Shown piece by piece: positions 1 through 6,027 of a stretch of DNA of 33,877 nt. Made by a program: the position numbers and the translations under genes. Below the pieces are notes generated by a model. It saw nothing but the letters and a program-made list of their open reading frames with translations. It did no database searches and was not told the origin of the DNA. Positions within the stretch are counted from its first letter, which is position 1; each line of letters begins with the position of its first letter. The DNA comes from Oscillospiraceae bacterium (GTDB lineage Bacteria > Bacillota > Clostridia > Oscillospirales > Oscillospiraceae), in NCBI GenBank assembly GCA_902774015.1, contig CACYHB010000022.1, forward strand, positions 1 to 33,877, given 5' to 3'.

Positions 1-70
1 GAGCAGCGGGGGAGCTCGAGGGGGCAAGGCCCGCCTCGAGTACAATAACCCGCCGTCCGAAAAAGACTGA
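1..70 (+). CDS. Possible C-terminal end of an upstream plus-strand gene
   Basis: An open frame enters from the left edge and ends at TGA 68-70. Its last residues include GGKARLEYNNPPSEKD. A strong hairpin at 57-88 overlaps the stop, as expected for a gene end. The GxARLEY-like tail is only faintly like the C-terminus of ParB/Noc proteins, which is a guess. Another frame stops at 46-48, so the assignment is uncertain. Twenty-two codons are too few to name a function. Confidence 0.3.
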   Translation, partial: SSGGARGGKARLEYNNPPSEKD

Positions 71-88
71 AATATCAGGCTTTTTCGG
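57..88 (+). terminator. Intrinsic terminator-like hairpin
   Basis: CCGAAAAAG (57-65) pairs with CTTTTTCGG (80-88), and inner CTGA/TCAG adds four pairs around an AATA loop. The T-run lies in the 3' arm. It overlaps the stop of the partial gene at the left edge. Confidence 0.5.
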
Positions 89-94
89 GTAATC

Positions 95-165
95 GCATTT
101 TGATCCCCCGTCAAAATGCGCGGCGGGAGAAGCGCAGTCAAAATAGTCTGTCAGACTTTTTTGAC
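95..165. other. Two further tandem hairpins
   Basis: GCATTTTGA (95-103) pairs with TCAAAATGC (111-119). Next, GTCAAAA-T-AGTCTG (137-150) pairs with CAGACT-T-TTTTGAC (152-165), with one T-T mismatch and a one-base gap. Together with 57-88 and 172-208 this makes four hairpins in 150 bp. No coding content is seen. Confidence 0.5.
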
Positions 166-171
166 AAGCTG

Positions 172-212
172 AAGAGGGCTGACGCTCCGCAGGAGCTTCA
201 GCCCTCTTTTTT
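172..212 (+). terminator. Terminator hairpin between convergent genes
   Basis: AAGAGGGCTGA (172-182) plus GCTCC (184-188) pairs with GGAGC (192-196) plus TCAGCCCTCTT (198-208), followed by a T-run to 212. The T-run favours plus-strand termination. The hairpin also covers the stop codon of the minus-strand GIY-YIG gene and may end both transcripts. Confidence 0.7.
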
Positions 213-458
213 CTGTCCTCCCCGCGCCGCGAGTTCCTCTTTCTCCGGCTTGGGCAGACGCTTGACGTGCCACTCCCGGCTCATGGCCTCCTGCCGGGTC
301 GCGCATTCCTCCACGTATACCAGCGTCACGGGAAGACGGCTGCGGGTGTATTTGCCGCCGCGGCCCGCGCTGTGCGCCCGCAGGCGCTTTTCCAGGTCGT
401 TGGTCCAGCCGGTGTAAAGGCTGCCGTCGGCGCAGCGGAGCATATAACAGACGTTCAT
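198..458 (-). CDS. GIY-YIG nuclease superfamily protein (UPF0213/YhbQ type)
   Basis: This 86-residue protein is a single GIY-YIG domain. The variant signature is YMLRC (residues 5-9) followed by LYTGWTND (14-21), then the expected basic helix EKRLRAH and a conserved glutamate region EAMSREWHVKRL. Members of this small stand-alone family (YhbQ, YurQ-like) fold like the nuclease domains of UvrC and homing endonucleases; their cellular role is poorly defined, probably DNA repair or nucleic acid cleavage. Length is normal for the family. The start ATG overlaps the stop of the upstream DUF951 gene by four bases (ATGA), so the two are translationally coupled. A C-terminal KKEG tail runs into the terminator hairpin. 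Confidence 0.85.
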   Translation of the reverse strand: MNVCYMLRCADGSLYTGWTNDLEKRLRAHSAGRGGKYTRSRLPVTLVYVEECATRQEAMSREWHVKRLPKPEKEELAARGGQKKEG

Positions 459-640
459 TCGCCCTCCCGCCGGACCTGTTTGACGTTCTTTTCAAATTTG
501 GAGCGCGCACCCATGACCTCGCGGCCGCAGCCCAGGCAGCGCAGCCGGAAATCCGCGCCCACGCGCAGCACCGCCCATTCCCTGCTCCCGCAGGGGTGGG
601 CCTTTTTCATGGTCAGAATGTCGCCGATCTGAATGTCCAT
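455..640 (-). CDS. DUF951 family protein
   Basis: This 61-residue basic protein fits the DUF951 family: an N-terminal IQIGDILTMKKAHPCGSREW segment followed by RLRCLGCGREVM (residues 33-44), and a charged tail. The family is widespread in Firmicutes and its function is unknown; the small fold with a Cys pair suggests nucleic-acid or metal binding, which is inference. The ATG at 640 has an AAGGAAGTG ribosome binding site. It sits between rarA and the GIY-YIG gene on the same strand and overlaps the latter by four bases. A repeat hairpin (659-679) separates it from rarA, so it may have its own transcript. Confidence 0.85.
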   Translation of the reverse strand: MDIQIGDILTMKKAHPCGSREWAVLRVGADFRLRCLGCGREVMGARSKFEKNVKQVRREGE

Positions 641-658
641 TCAATCACTTCCTTGTTG

Positions 659-720
659 CCTCCCCTGTGTAAGGGGAGGTGGCAGAGCAAAGCGAAGCCG
701 GAGGGGTTGTGGGAAGGTTG
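659..720. repeat. Short intergenic hairpin repeat (CTCCCCT family, copy 1)
   Basis: CCTCCCCT (659-666) pairs with AGGGGAGG (672-679). A segment ending in AGGGGTTG follows. The same arrangement, hairpin then AGGGGTTG, occurs at 33625-33676, so this is a dispersed repeat rather than a gene-specific terminator. Confidence 0.6.
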
Positions 721-722
721 TT

Positions 723-1979
723 TCAGGCCTGTCCCTTGATCCTTTCCCAATAACTCTTCGCCGCCTGCTCCGTCTTGTTGTCGCCGTATTCGTAGTACTT
801 CACGCCCCGCAGCTCGTCGGGCAGGTTCTGCTGCCGGACCCAGTGGCCGGGGTAGTCGTGGGGGTATTTGTAGCCCTGCTCCCGCTCAAAGCCCGTGCCG
901 TCGGCGTGGGCGTTCTGCAGCTCGCGCGGGACGCCGCCGGTCTTCCCGGCCTTCACGTCGCCCCAGGCCTTTCCGATGGCCGCGGCGCTGCTGTTGGACT
1001 TGGGGGCCGTGGCCAGCAGCACGGCGGCCTCGGCCAGCGGAAGCTGCGCCTCCGGGAGGCCCAGCTGCAGCGCCGAGTCCACGCAGGATTTCACGATGGG
1101 CACCGCCTGAGGCCAGGCGAGGCCCACGTCCTCGCTGGCGGAGCAGAGGAGCCGCCGGCAGGCGCCGATCAGGTCCCCGGCCTCCAGAAGCCGCGCCAGA
1201 TAGTGCAGCGCCGCGTCGGGGTCCGAGCCGCGCAGGGACTTCATCAGGCCCGAAAGGATGTCGTAGTGGTCGTCCCCCTCCCGATCGTAGCGCATGGCGC
1301 TGCGCTGGGAGATGGCCTCGGCGTCCTCCAGGGAGATGCTGTTCCGGTCCCGGGCGGCAGAGAAAAGCAGCTCCACCGCGTTGATGGCCTTGCGCACGTC
1401 CCCGCCGCAGCCGGAGGCGATCCGGGCCGTGACGCCCTCGGCCGGGCGCAGCGGCGTTTCGCGTCTCGCGTTGAGGATCTTCACCGCGCGCCGCACCGCG
1501 CGCTCCGCGTCGGCGGGCGTGACGGGCTTGAACTCAAAGACCGTGGACCGGCTGAGGATCGCGTTGAATACGTAGAAATAGGGGTTTTCGGTGGTGGAGG
1601 CGATGAGCGTGATGCGCCCGTCCTCAATAAACTCCAGCAGGGACTGCTGCTGCTTTTTGTTGAAGTACTGGATCTCGTCCAGATACAGCAGCACGCCGCC
1701 CGGCGTGAGAAATGTGTCCAGCTCGTCGATGATGCGCTTGACGTCCGCAATGCCCGCGGTGGTGGCGTTCAGCTTGCGCAGACTGCGATTGGTGCGCTCG
1801 GCGATGATGCGGGCCACGGTCGTCTTGCCCGTGCCGGAGGGGCCGTAGAAGATCATGTTGGGGATCTGCCCGCTCTCCACGATCCGGCGCAGCATGCCGT
1901 TTTCGCCGAGGATATGCCGCTGGCCCACCACATCCTCCAGCGTCGTGGGGCGGATCTCATCCGCAAGTGGTTTGTACAT
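723..1979 (-). CDS. rarA: Replication-associated recombination protein A (AAA ATPase RarA/MgsA)
   Basis: RarA acts at stalled replication forks together with SSB and belongs to the clamp-loader-like AAA+ ATPases. The 418-residue protein shows Walker A GPSGTGKT (46-53), Walker B LYLDEIQYFN (about 99-108), an STTENPYF sensor-1 segment, and the C-terminal tetramerisation region containing SGLMKSLRGSDPDAALHYLARL and KYPHDYPGHWV, both typical of the family. I start at ATG 1979 (MYKPLADEIRPTTLEDVVGQ) because family homology begins there; an upstream in-frame ATG at 2090 would add 37 residues encoded by hairpin-rich intergenic DNA. The ribosome binding site is weak. It lies downstream of the cation transporter gene on the same strand, beyond a structured 275-bp gap. 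Confidence 0.93.
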   Translation of the reverse strand: MYKPLADEIRPTTLEDVVGQRHILGENGMLRRIVESGQIPNMIFYGPSGTGKTTVARIIAERTNRSLRKLNATTAGIADVKRIIDELDTFLTPGGVLLYLDEIQYFNKKQQQSLLEFIEDGRITLIASTTENPYFYVFNAILSRSTVFEFKPVTPADAERAVRRAVKILNARRETPLRPAEGVTARIASGCGGDVRKAINAVELLFSAARDRNSISLEDAEAISQRSAMRYDREGDDHYDILSGLMKSLRGSDPDAALHYLARLLEAGDLIGACRRLLCSASEDVGLAWPQAVPIVKSCVDSALQLGLPEAQLPLAEAAVLLATAPKSNSSAAAIGKAWGDVKAGKTGGVPRELQNAHADGTGFEREQGYKYPHDYPGHWVRQQNLPDELRGVKYYEYGDNKTEQAAKSYWERIKGQA

Positions 1980-2254
1980 GGTGTTCAACTCTTTATCTGC
2001 CTGTTTTTCGTAAAGATACAAGCTATTCTGTATGGGGTGTTCAGAGGGGGCTTTCCCCTCTGATTTTTCGCCTCGCAAGGCGAAAAACAAACTGCAATCC
2101 GTTTTCAGCGGGGCTTTGCCCTGATGAAAACACTCTGGGCCGAGCTGTGCGAGGTCTCATGCCGACCAAACACGGCACGCCCCGCGTGTGCCGTGTGCGA
2201 TAAGCATGAGTGCCCCTAATTCGTCAGTTCCCCAAGGGAACTGACGAATTAAGC
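1980..2254. other. Hairpin-rich intergenic region between cdf and rarA
   Basis: No gene is visible. The segment holds at least four inverted repeats: AGAGGGG/CCCCTCT near 2043, TTTTTCGCC/GGCGAAAAA near 2065, GTTTTCA.../TGA-GAAAAC at 2101-2130, and a nested pair CTCATGC (2156-2162)/GCATGAG (2204-2210) enclosing CACGGCAC (2171-2178)/GTGCCGTG (2188-2195). Any rarA transcript from an upstream promoter would carry this as a structured leader. I see no convincing promoter for rarA. Confidence 0.5.
2218..2250 (-). terminator. Perfect 15-bp hairpin just after the cation transporter gene
   Basis: AATTCGTCAGTTCCC (2218-2232) pairs perfectly with GGGAACTGACGAATT (2236-2250) around a three-base gap. It begins four bases after the stop codon. 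There is no long T-run on either strand, so termination is likely but not certain. Confidence 0.55.
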
Positions 2255-3355
2255 TTAGTCGCTGAAGTCCGTATCCAGCACCACGTCGATCTGATAGCCG
2301 GGCCAGAGCGCCGCGAGCTTGTCGTGCAGATCGCTGCAGATCGCCTTGCCGTCGGCGGAGAAATCGAAGATCAGATCGAACATCACGTGCTTTCTCTCCT
2401 CGTCCACAAAGAAGCCGTGCATCTGCAGCACTTCGGGATAATCCGCAAGGAGCTTCGTGAGCTGGGCGCGCATGACGGCGCTGTCGTCGCTGCCGTTGCC
2501 GGAGGCGTAGATGCCCACGGTCAGGATGATACCGAATTTCTGGTAAATGTCCGAGGAGATCTGCCGGGTCAGGCGGTGGATGTCCCGCGCGGTCATCTCG
2601 TCGTCCACCTCAATGTGGATGGAGGCGATGATGTTGGTGGGGCCGTAATTGTGCATCACCAGGTCATAGGCTCCGTGCACGCCCTCATACTCGCACACGG
2701 CGTGGCGCAGCTTCTCGCTCAGGTCGCTGTCCGGCCGCTCGCCGGTGATGCTGCTGAGAGCCTCCAGAAGCATTTCCACGCCGGCCTTGATGATGAACAC
2801 GGAGATCACCGCGCCGAGCCAGCCCTCCAGGCTCAGGCCACAGACCATGCTGACCACCGCGGCCAGCAGCGTGGCGGTCGAGAGGATCGCGTCAAAGGAG
2901 GCGTCGGACCCGGAGGCGACCAGCGCCTGGGAATTGAGTTCCTCGCCCACCTTCTTCACATAGCGCCCCATCAGCAGCTTCACCGCCACTGCGGCGGCAA
3001 TAACAGCCAGGGACACGAAGGTGTAGCTTGCGGCCTCGGGGCGAAGGATCTTCTCCACCGACTCCTTGAGGGAGCTCAGGCCGGCAAAGAGCACCAGAAC
3101 GGCGATCACCATCCCCGTCAGATATTCGATGCGGCCGTGGCCGAAGGGATGCTTCTTGTCGGGCTTGCGCCCGGCGAGCCGGGTCCCCACGATGGTGATG
3201 AGCGAGGAGAGCGCGTCGCTCAGGTTGTTGACCGCGTCCAGGATCACGGCGATGGAATTGGCCGCGAGGCCCACGATCATTTTGAAGATTACCAGCACCA
3301 GATTGGCCCCGATGCCGATCAGGCTGGTACGTACGATTTTCTTGTTCCGATCCAT
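2255..3355 (-). CDS. Cation diffusion facilitator transporter, probable Mn(II) efflux
   Basis: This 366-residue inner-membrane protein is a CDF-family metal/proton antiporter with about six membrane segments and a long cytosolic C-terminal domain (about 205-366). The family signature KKHPFGHGRIE is at 67-77. The transport-site residues are N43 and D47 in helix 2 (NNLSD) and D151 and D155 in helix 5 (DASFD). Zinc transporters usually carry His in helix 5; an N-D-D-D site is the pattern described for MntE-type manganese exporters, so Mn(II) is the likely substrate (inference from family knowledge). ATG 3355 has an upstream AGGAAAG. A sigma-A promoter (3421-3450) faces it. The divergent neighbours include a DtxR/MntR-type regulator 750 bp away, which may share the same metal circuit. 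Confidence 0.92.
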   Translation of the reverse strand: MDRNKKIVRTSLIGIGANLVLVIFKMIVGLAANSIAVILDAVNNLSDALSSLITIVGTRLAGRKPDKKHPFGHGRIEYLTGMVIAVLVLFAGLSSLKESVEKILRPEAASYTFVSLAVIAAAVAVKLLMGRYVKKVGEELNSQALVASGSDASFDAILSTATLLAAVVSMVCGLSLEGWLGAVISVFIIKAGVEMLLEALSSITGERPDSDLSEKLRHAVCEYEGVHGAYDLVMHNYGPTNIIASIHIEVDDEMTARDIHRLTRQISSDIYQKFGIILTVGIYASGNGSDDSAVMRAQLTKLLADYPEVLQMHGFFVDEERKHVMFDLIFDFSADGKAICSDLHDKLAALWPGYQIDVVLDTDFSD

Positions 3356-3420
3356 GAATGATTCTCGCTTTCCTGCGGAGCCGGCAGAGCGCCGTCATGC
3401 TTTCCGCATCCTTGATAAAT

Positions 3421-3450
3421 ACTATACTCATTCGCCCGAGCGCCTGTCAA
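3421..3450 (-). promoter_or_regulatory. Sigma-A promoter for the cation transporter
   Basis: Minus-strand TTGACA (3450-3445), 18-base spacer, TATAGT (3426-3421). Transcription would start near 3414, about 60 bases before the ATG at 3355. Confidence 0.75.
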
Positions 3451-3461
3451 GGCGGCCCGAC

Positions 3462-3489
3462 TTGTAAAAAACGAAAAAACTGCTATAAT
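3462..3489 (+). promoter_or_regulatory. Sigma-A promoter for the C39-like gene
   Basis: TTGTAA (3462-3467), 16-base spacer, TATAAT (3484-3489) preceded by TGC. Start near 3496. Since the in-frame ATG at 3488 lies in the -10 box, translation must begin at the later ATG 3527. Confidence 0.75.
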
Positions 3490-3526
3490 GGGCTGGTCAG
3501 GTTTTCGTTCGGGAGGCGACGGGGGG

Positions 3527-4033
3527 ATGGAAGAAAAGCCCATGGCCGCGGGTTATTCCGCGGACGGCTATATCATTGATCAGGACTGTTTTTCGGCCCT
3601 GCGCTACCGGACCATGCCCGTGTCCTGGAACGGCTGCGGCCCCATCGCGCTGTGCAATCTGCGCAAAGCTGCGGGGCAGGAGGCCGAGCTCTCCGAAGTC
3701 TGCGGGGAGCTGGAACGCCTGCATCGGGTGAACATGCCCGGGCCCAGCTCCATGCGCGCCATGCGCCTCTACCTGCGAAAGTATCTGCCCTCCTGCCGGG
3801 AGATCCAGGGGCGGGAAGCGGCCCTGGCCGCCGCCGCGGAGAGCAGCGCCGGGATCTTCCGGTACTGGGAAGGACGCGAGCCCCACTTCATCAGTTATAT
3901 GCGCCGGCCGGAGGGAGATTTCCGCTTTTTCAACGTGGCCGACGGGCTGGAGGACTGCCGCATGTCCATGGACCGGTTCGGGCGTGAACACCTCCTGGGC
4001 GGTTTTGTTGCCGTTTTTTGTCTCTCGCTGTAA
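3527..4033 (+). CDS. Papain-fold / C39-like putative cysteine peptidase
   Basis: I do not recognise a named family. The 168-residue protein has a Cys at position 37 in SWNGCGPIALCN, matching the catalytic-cysteine motif of C39-like peptidases (x-x-CGPxA). It also has H120 in EPHFISYM and N136 in FRFFNVADG, at the order and spacing expected for a Cys-His-Asn/Asp set. There is no signal peptide or ABC domain, so if it is an enzyme it is cytosolic, or it could be an inactive domain. ATG 3527 is preceded by GGGAGG and lies 31 bases after the predicted transcription start. It lies between the divergent metal transporter and the metal regulator, with no overlap to either. Confidence 0.6.
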   Translation: MEEKPMAAGYSADGYIIDQDCFSALRYRTMPVSWNGCGPIALCNLRKAAGQEAELSEVCGELERLHRVNMPGPSSMRAMRLYLRKYLPSCREIQGREAALAAAAESSAGIFRYWEGREPHFISYMRRPEGDFRFFNVADGLEDCRMSMDRFGREHLLGGFVAVFCLSL

Positions 4034-4048
4034 TTATCTGTCCTATAC

Positions 4049-4077
4049 TTGCTTTTTTCCCAGTTAACTGGTAAACT
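4049..4077 (+). promoter_or_regulatory. Promoter with embedded palindromic operator for the MntR-like gene
   Basis: TTGCTT (4049-4054), 17-base spacer, TAAACT (4072-4077). The spacer and -10 contain CCAGTTAACTGG (4060-4071), a perfect 12-bp palindrome, extended by TTT/AAA to 4056-4075. This is the usual position of a DtxR-family operator and suggests autorepression. The sequence is not the Bacillus MntR box that I know. Confidence 0.55.
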
Positions 4078-4110
4078 GTACACACCATGAGAAACGGTAG
4101 GTGATGCCAT

Positions 4111-4482
4111 ATGAAGATCCAGAAAGCGTCTGAAGACTACCTGGAAGCCATGCTGATGATGAAAGAGAAGCACGGTTATATCCGTTCCATCGATATTGCC
4201 GAGCAGCTCGGCGTGACCAAGCCCAGCGTCAGCTACGCCACCAAGCGGCTGCGGGAAAACGGTTATATCACCATGGAGCATGACGGGCTCATCACCTTGA
4301 CAGACAAGGGAATGGCCATCGCTGCCAGCATGTATGAACGACACAAACTGCTGACCCAGCTGCTTATCAATCTGGGGGTAAAGCCCGAAACTGCCCGGGA
4401 GGATGCCTGTAAGATCGAGCACGATCTGAGCCAGGAGTCTTTTGAAGCCATCCGGAAGCACTCCGGTATCGTCCCCGAATAA
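4111..4482 (+). CDS. DtxR/MntR-family metal-dependent transcriptional regulator
   Basis: This 123-residue regulator has an N-terminal winged helix (DIAEQLGVTKPSVSYATKRL, 28-47) and a dimerisation domain, but no C-terminal SH3 domain, as in MntR (about 142 residues in Bacillus). By alignment to MntR, its metal ligands are D9, E12, H78, E103 and H104, with C100 where Bacillus MntR has Glu99; Cys is what DtxR/IdeR carries there. The site is thus a hybrid, and Mn versus Fe preference cannot be settled from sequence. AGGTGAT lies five bases before ATG 4111. A palindrome in its promoter suggests autorepression. It is followed by its own terminator. The nearby CDF transporter is a plausible regulon member. 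Confidence 0.88.
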   Translation: MKIQKASEDYLEAMLMMKEKHGYIRSIDIAEQLGVTKPSVSYATKRLRENGYITMEHDGLITLTDKGMAIAASMYERHKLLTQLLINLGVKPETAREDACKIEHDLSQESFEAIRKHSGIVPE

Positions 4483-4501
4483 CCCTTTCATAAGGCGCGT
4501 C

Positions 4502-4534
4502 GCCCACTGTCGGGAAACCGGCAGTGGGCTTTTT
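4502..4534 (+). terminator. Terminator of the MntR-like gene
   Basis: A 12-bp stem, GCCCACTGTCGG against CCGGCAGTGGGC (one G-T pair) with a GAAA loop, spans 4502-4529 and is followed by TTTTT. Confidence 0.85.
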
Positions 4535-4538
4535 CATT

Positions 4539-5006
4539 TTACAGATCCCGGATCTCGCAGATAATGCCGCCGTTGTCAAACACCGTCACCAGAGCCCAGG
4601 TCAGCTTCCGGCCCTTCCCGGCGGTACCGGGGTTCAGCACCTGTACGCCGCCGCATTCCCTGTAGTCCGGCTCATGGGTGTGGCCGTACATGGCGATCTG
4701 CGCGCCGGCCTCCTGGGCGGCATAGACCAGCGAGTCCGTCGAATAGCTGACGTTATACATGTGCCCGTGGGTGATAAAGGCCTTCACCGGGCCAAGCTGT
4801 ACCACGTCGCGCAGCGGCGCCATGGCGGCAAAATCACAGTTGCCGCAGACGTGGTACAGCGGAATTTCCGGGAACTCGCGGCGGAGGATCGCGGTATCGC
4901 GCTCATAGTCGCCCAGATGGATCAGGCAGTCGGGCCGCGTACGGCGGATCGCCTCCGCCATCAGGGCAGTATTGCCGTGGGTATCGGAAAAAACAGCTGC
5001 TTTCAT
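4539..5006 (-). CDS. YfcE/MJ0936-family metallophosphoesterase
   Basis: This 155-residue single-domain protein carries the full calcineurin-like set: FSDTHGN (6-12), HLGDYE, CGNCDF, THGHMYN and YGHTHEPD, which together bind a two-metal centre. YfcE-type enzymes hydrolyse phosphodiesters in vitro; the physiological substrate is unknown. I start at ATG 5006 (MKAAVFSDTHGN), where homology begins and where AAGGAG sits nine bases upstream. An earlier in-frame ATG at 5072 would add 22 unrelated residues. It converges on the MntR-like gene and diverges from the small-gene cluster at 5141. In many Clostridia this gene sits near the Ham1/RdgB gene, which is not present here. Confidence 0.9.
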   Translation of the reverse strand: MKAAVFSDTHGNTALMAEAIRRTRPDCLIHLGDYERDTAILRREFPEIPLYHVCGNCDFAAMAPLRDVVQLGPVKAFITHGHMYNVSYSTDSLVYAAQEAGAQIAMYGHTHEPDYRECGGVQVLNPGTAGKGRKLTWALVTVFDNGGIICEIRDL

Positions 5007-5140
5007 GGAAAATCTCCTTGATCGGGTATCTTTTTCGCCCGCAGGCGCATAAGATGGGACGATAATGATCATCGGACGGCGAGTGCTTTTTTGAAGCGTT
5101 CACCTGATGCTCATTGCAGCGGAAACGGAGGGGAAAACGG

Positions 5141-5380
5141 ATGCGGGATTGGGAAGCGCTTGGAAAAGAGCTGCAGCGCGGCGGAAAAGGCGAGGCGTTC
5201 AAAAAGCTGGCCGATTCGAAGGACGCGCAGGCGCTGGGCGGCATGCTGGACGCGCAGGCCGTCCGCCGGGCGGCGGAGAGCGGCGACAGGGAAGCGATCA
5301 AAAAACTGCTGGGCGGCGTCCTCGCCACCGGAGAAGGGCAGCGTCTTGCCCGTGAGCTGCAGAGGCTGATGAAGGGCTGA
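5141..5380 (+). CDS. Small alpha-helical protein of unknown function (cluster gene 1)
   Basis: I do not recognise this 79-residue charged, helical protein. It begins MRDWEALGKELQ and is rich in Lys, Arg, Glu, Ala and Leu, with no membrane segment or Cys. ATG 5141 is chosen because GGAGGGG lies eight bases upstream; a further in-frame ATG at 5114 lacks such a site. It is the first of three closely packed plus-strand genes (19-base gap to the next), so it is probably part of one transcript. Its opening resembles that of the next protein (MSDWEQQLN), hinting at an interacting or related pair. Confidence 0.65.
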   Translation: MRDWEALGKELQRGGKGEAFKKLADSKDAQALGGMLDAQAVRRAAESGDREAIKKLLGGVLATGEGQRLARELQRLMKG

Positions 5381-5399
5381 GAAGAGGAGGGACCGCGCC

Positions 5400-5720
5400 G
5401 TGAGCGACTGGGAGCAGCAGTTGAACAGCATATTGGGCGACCCGGCGCAGATGAGCCGGATCGCCGATCTGGCCAGGTCGCTCATGGGCGGCGCAGACGG
5501 GGACGCGCCGGACCCGGAAGAGCCGCCGGCGGGCGGGCTTGCCTCCCTGGTACGGTCCGTGATGAACAGCGGCGACGACAGGGCGCAGACGCTGCTGGAG
5601 GCCATGAAGCCGTGGCTGTCGGAAAAACGGCGCGCGAAGATCGACCGGGCCGTGAAAATCGCGCGGATGGCAAAGCTCGCGGAGCTCGCCATGGCCGAGG
5701 GAGACGGGCACGATGTATAA
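5400..5720 (+). CDS. Small helical protein of unknown function (cluster gene 2)
   Basis: This 106-residue protein starts at GTG 5400, with GAGGAGGG upstream. It has an N-terminal helix (MSDWEQQLNSILGDPAQMSR), an acidic Pro/Gly linker (about 33-45), and a conserved-looking C-terminal helix pair LLEAMKPWLSEKRRAKIDRA followed by KIARMAKLAELA. I recall similar LxxLKPxLxxxRRxKxDxA segments in unnamed clostridial proteins, always next to a small membrane protein, but no function is known to me. The last eight bases overlap the start of the next gene, indicating translational coupling. Confidence 0.7.
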   Translation: MSDWEQQLNSILGDPAQMSRIADLARSLMGGADGDAPDPEEPPAGGLASLVRSVMNSGDDRAQTLLEAMKPWLSEKRRAKIDRAVKIARMAKLAELAMAEGDGHDV

Positions 5721-5979
5721 GCGCTATCATGGCAACAGCGGCCAGATCGAATGGGTCGAGGAGCCGCCGCAGCCGAACATGCCCGTTTTCCCGCCGCCTC
5801 CCCGGCCGCCCGCGCCCCGCCCCGGAGGGCTGACGGCGCTGCTGGGGCGCTTTCTCCCCGGCGCACGGGACGGACTTGAGACGGAGGATCTGCTCCTGCT
5901 GCTGATCCTGTATCTGCTCTACCGGGAAAGCGGCGACAAAGAGCTTCTCATCATGATGGGCGCGATATTTCTTCTGTAG
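5713..5979 (+). CDS. Small proline-rich protein with a hydrophobic C-terminal segment (cluster gene 3)
   Basis: This 88-residue protein has an N-terminal aromatic stretch (MYKRYHGNSGQIEWVEE), a Pro-rich linker (PPQPNMPVFPPPPRPPAPRP, 18-37), and a C-terminal half dominated by two Leu/Ile-rich segments, DLLLLLILYLLYRES and ELLIMMGAIFLL. It is probably membrane-associated, although the hydrophobic stretches are short and broken by charges. It overlaps gene 2 by eight bases. The arrangement suggests a membrane anchor working with the two soluble partners. Function is unknown; a sporulation or envelope role would be a guess. Confidence 0.7.
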   Translation: MYKRYHGNSGQIEWVEEPPQPNMPVFPPPPRPPAPRPGGLTALLGRFLPGARDGLETEDLLLLLILYLLYRESGDKELLIMMGAIFLL

Positions 5980-5989
5980 AGCTGTCGAA

Positions 5990-6027
5990 GGAAACAAGGG
6001 GACGCGCTTACGCATCCCCTTGTTTCC
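5990..6027. terminator. Shared hairpin at convergent gene ends
   Basis: GGAAACAAGGGGA (5990-6002) pairs with TCCCCTTGTTTCC (6015-6027), and GCG/CGC extends it inside. It overlaps the last codons of tagO. T-runs are short on both sides. Confidence 0.55.

Noticed and set aside
633-2063. Long plus-strand open frame opposite rarA
   Set aside because: It is the antisense shadow of a well-supported AAA ATPase gene in GC-rich DNA, with low-complexity Arg/Gly/Val composition and no ribosome binding site.
4087-4104. Five-codon upstream frame before the MntR-like gene
   Set aside because: No ribosome binding site; it overlaps the gene's own site and is probably chance.
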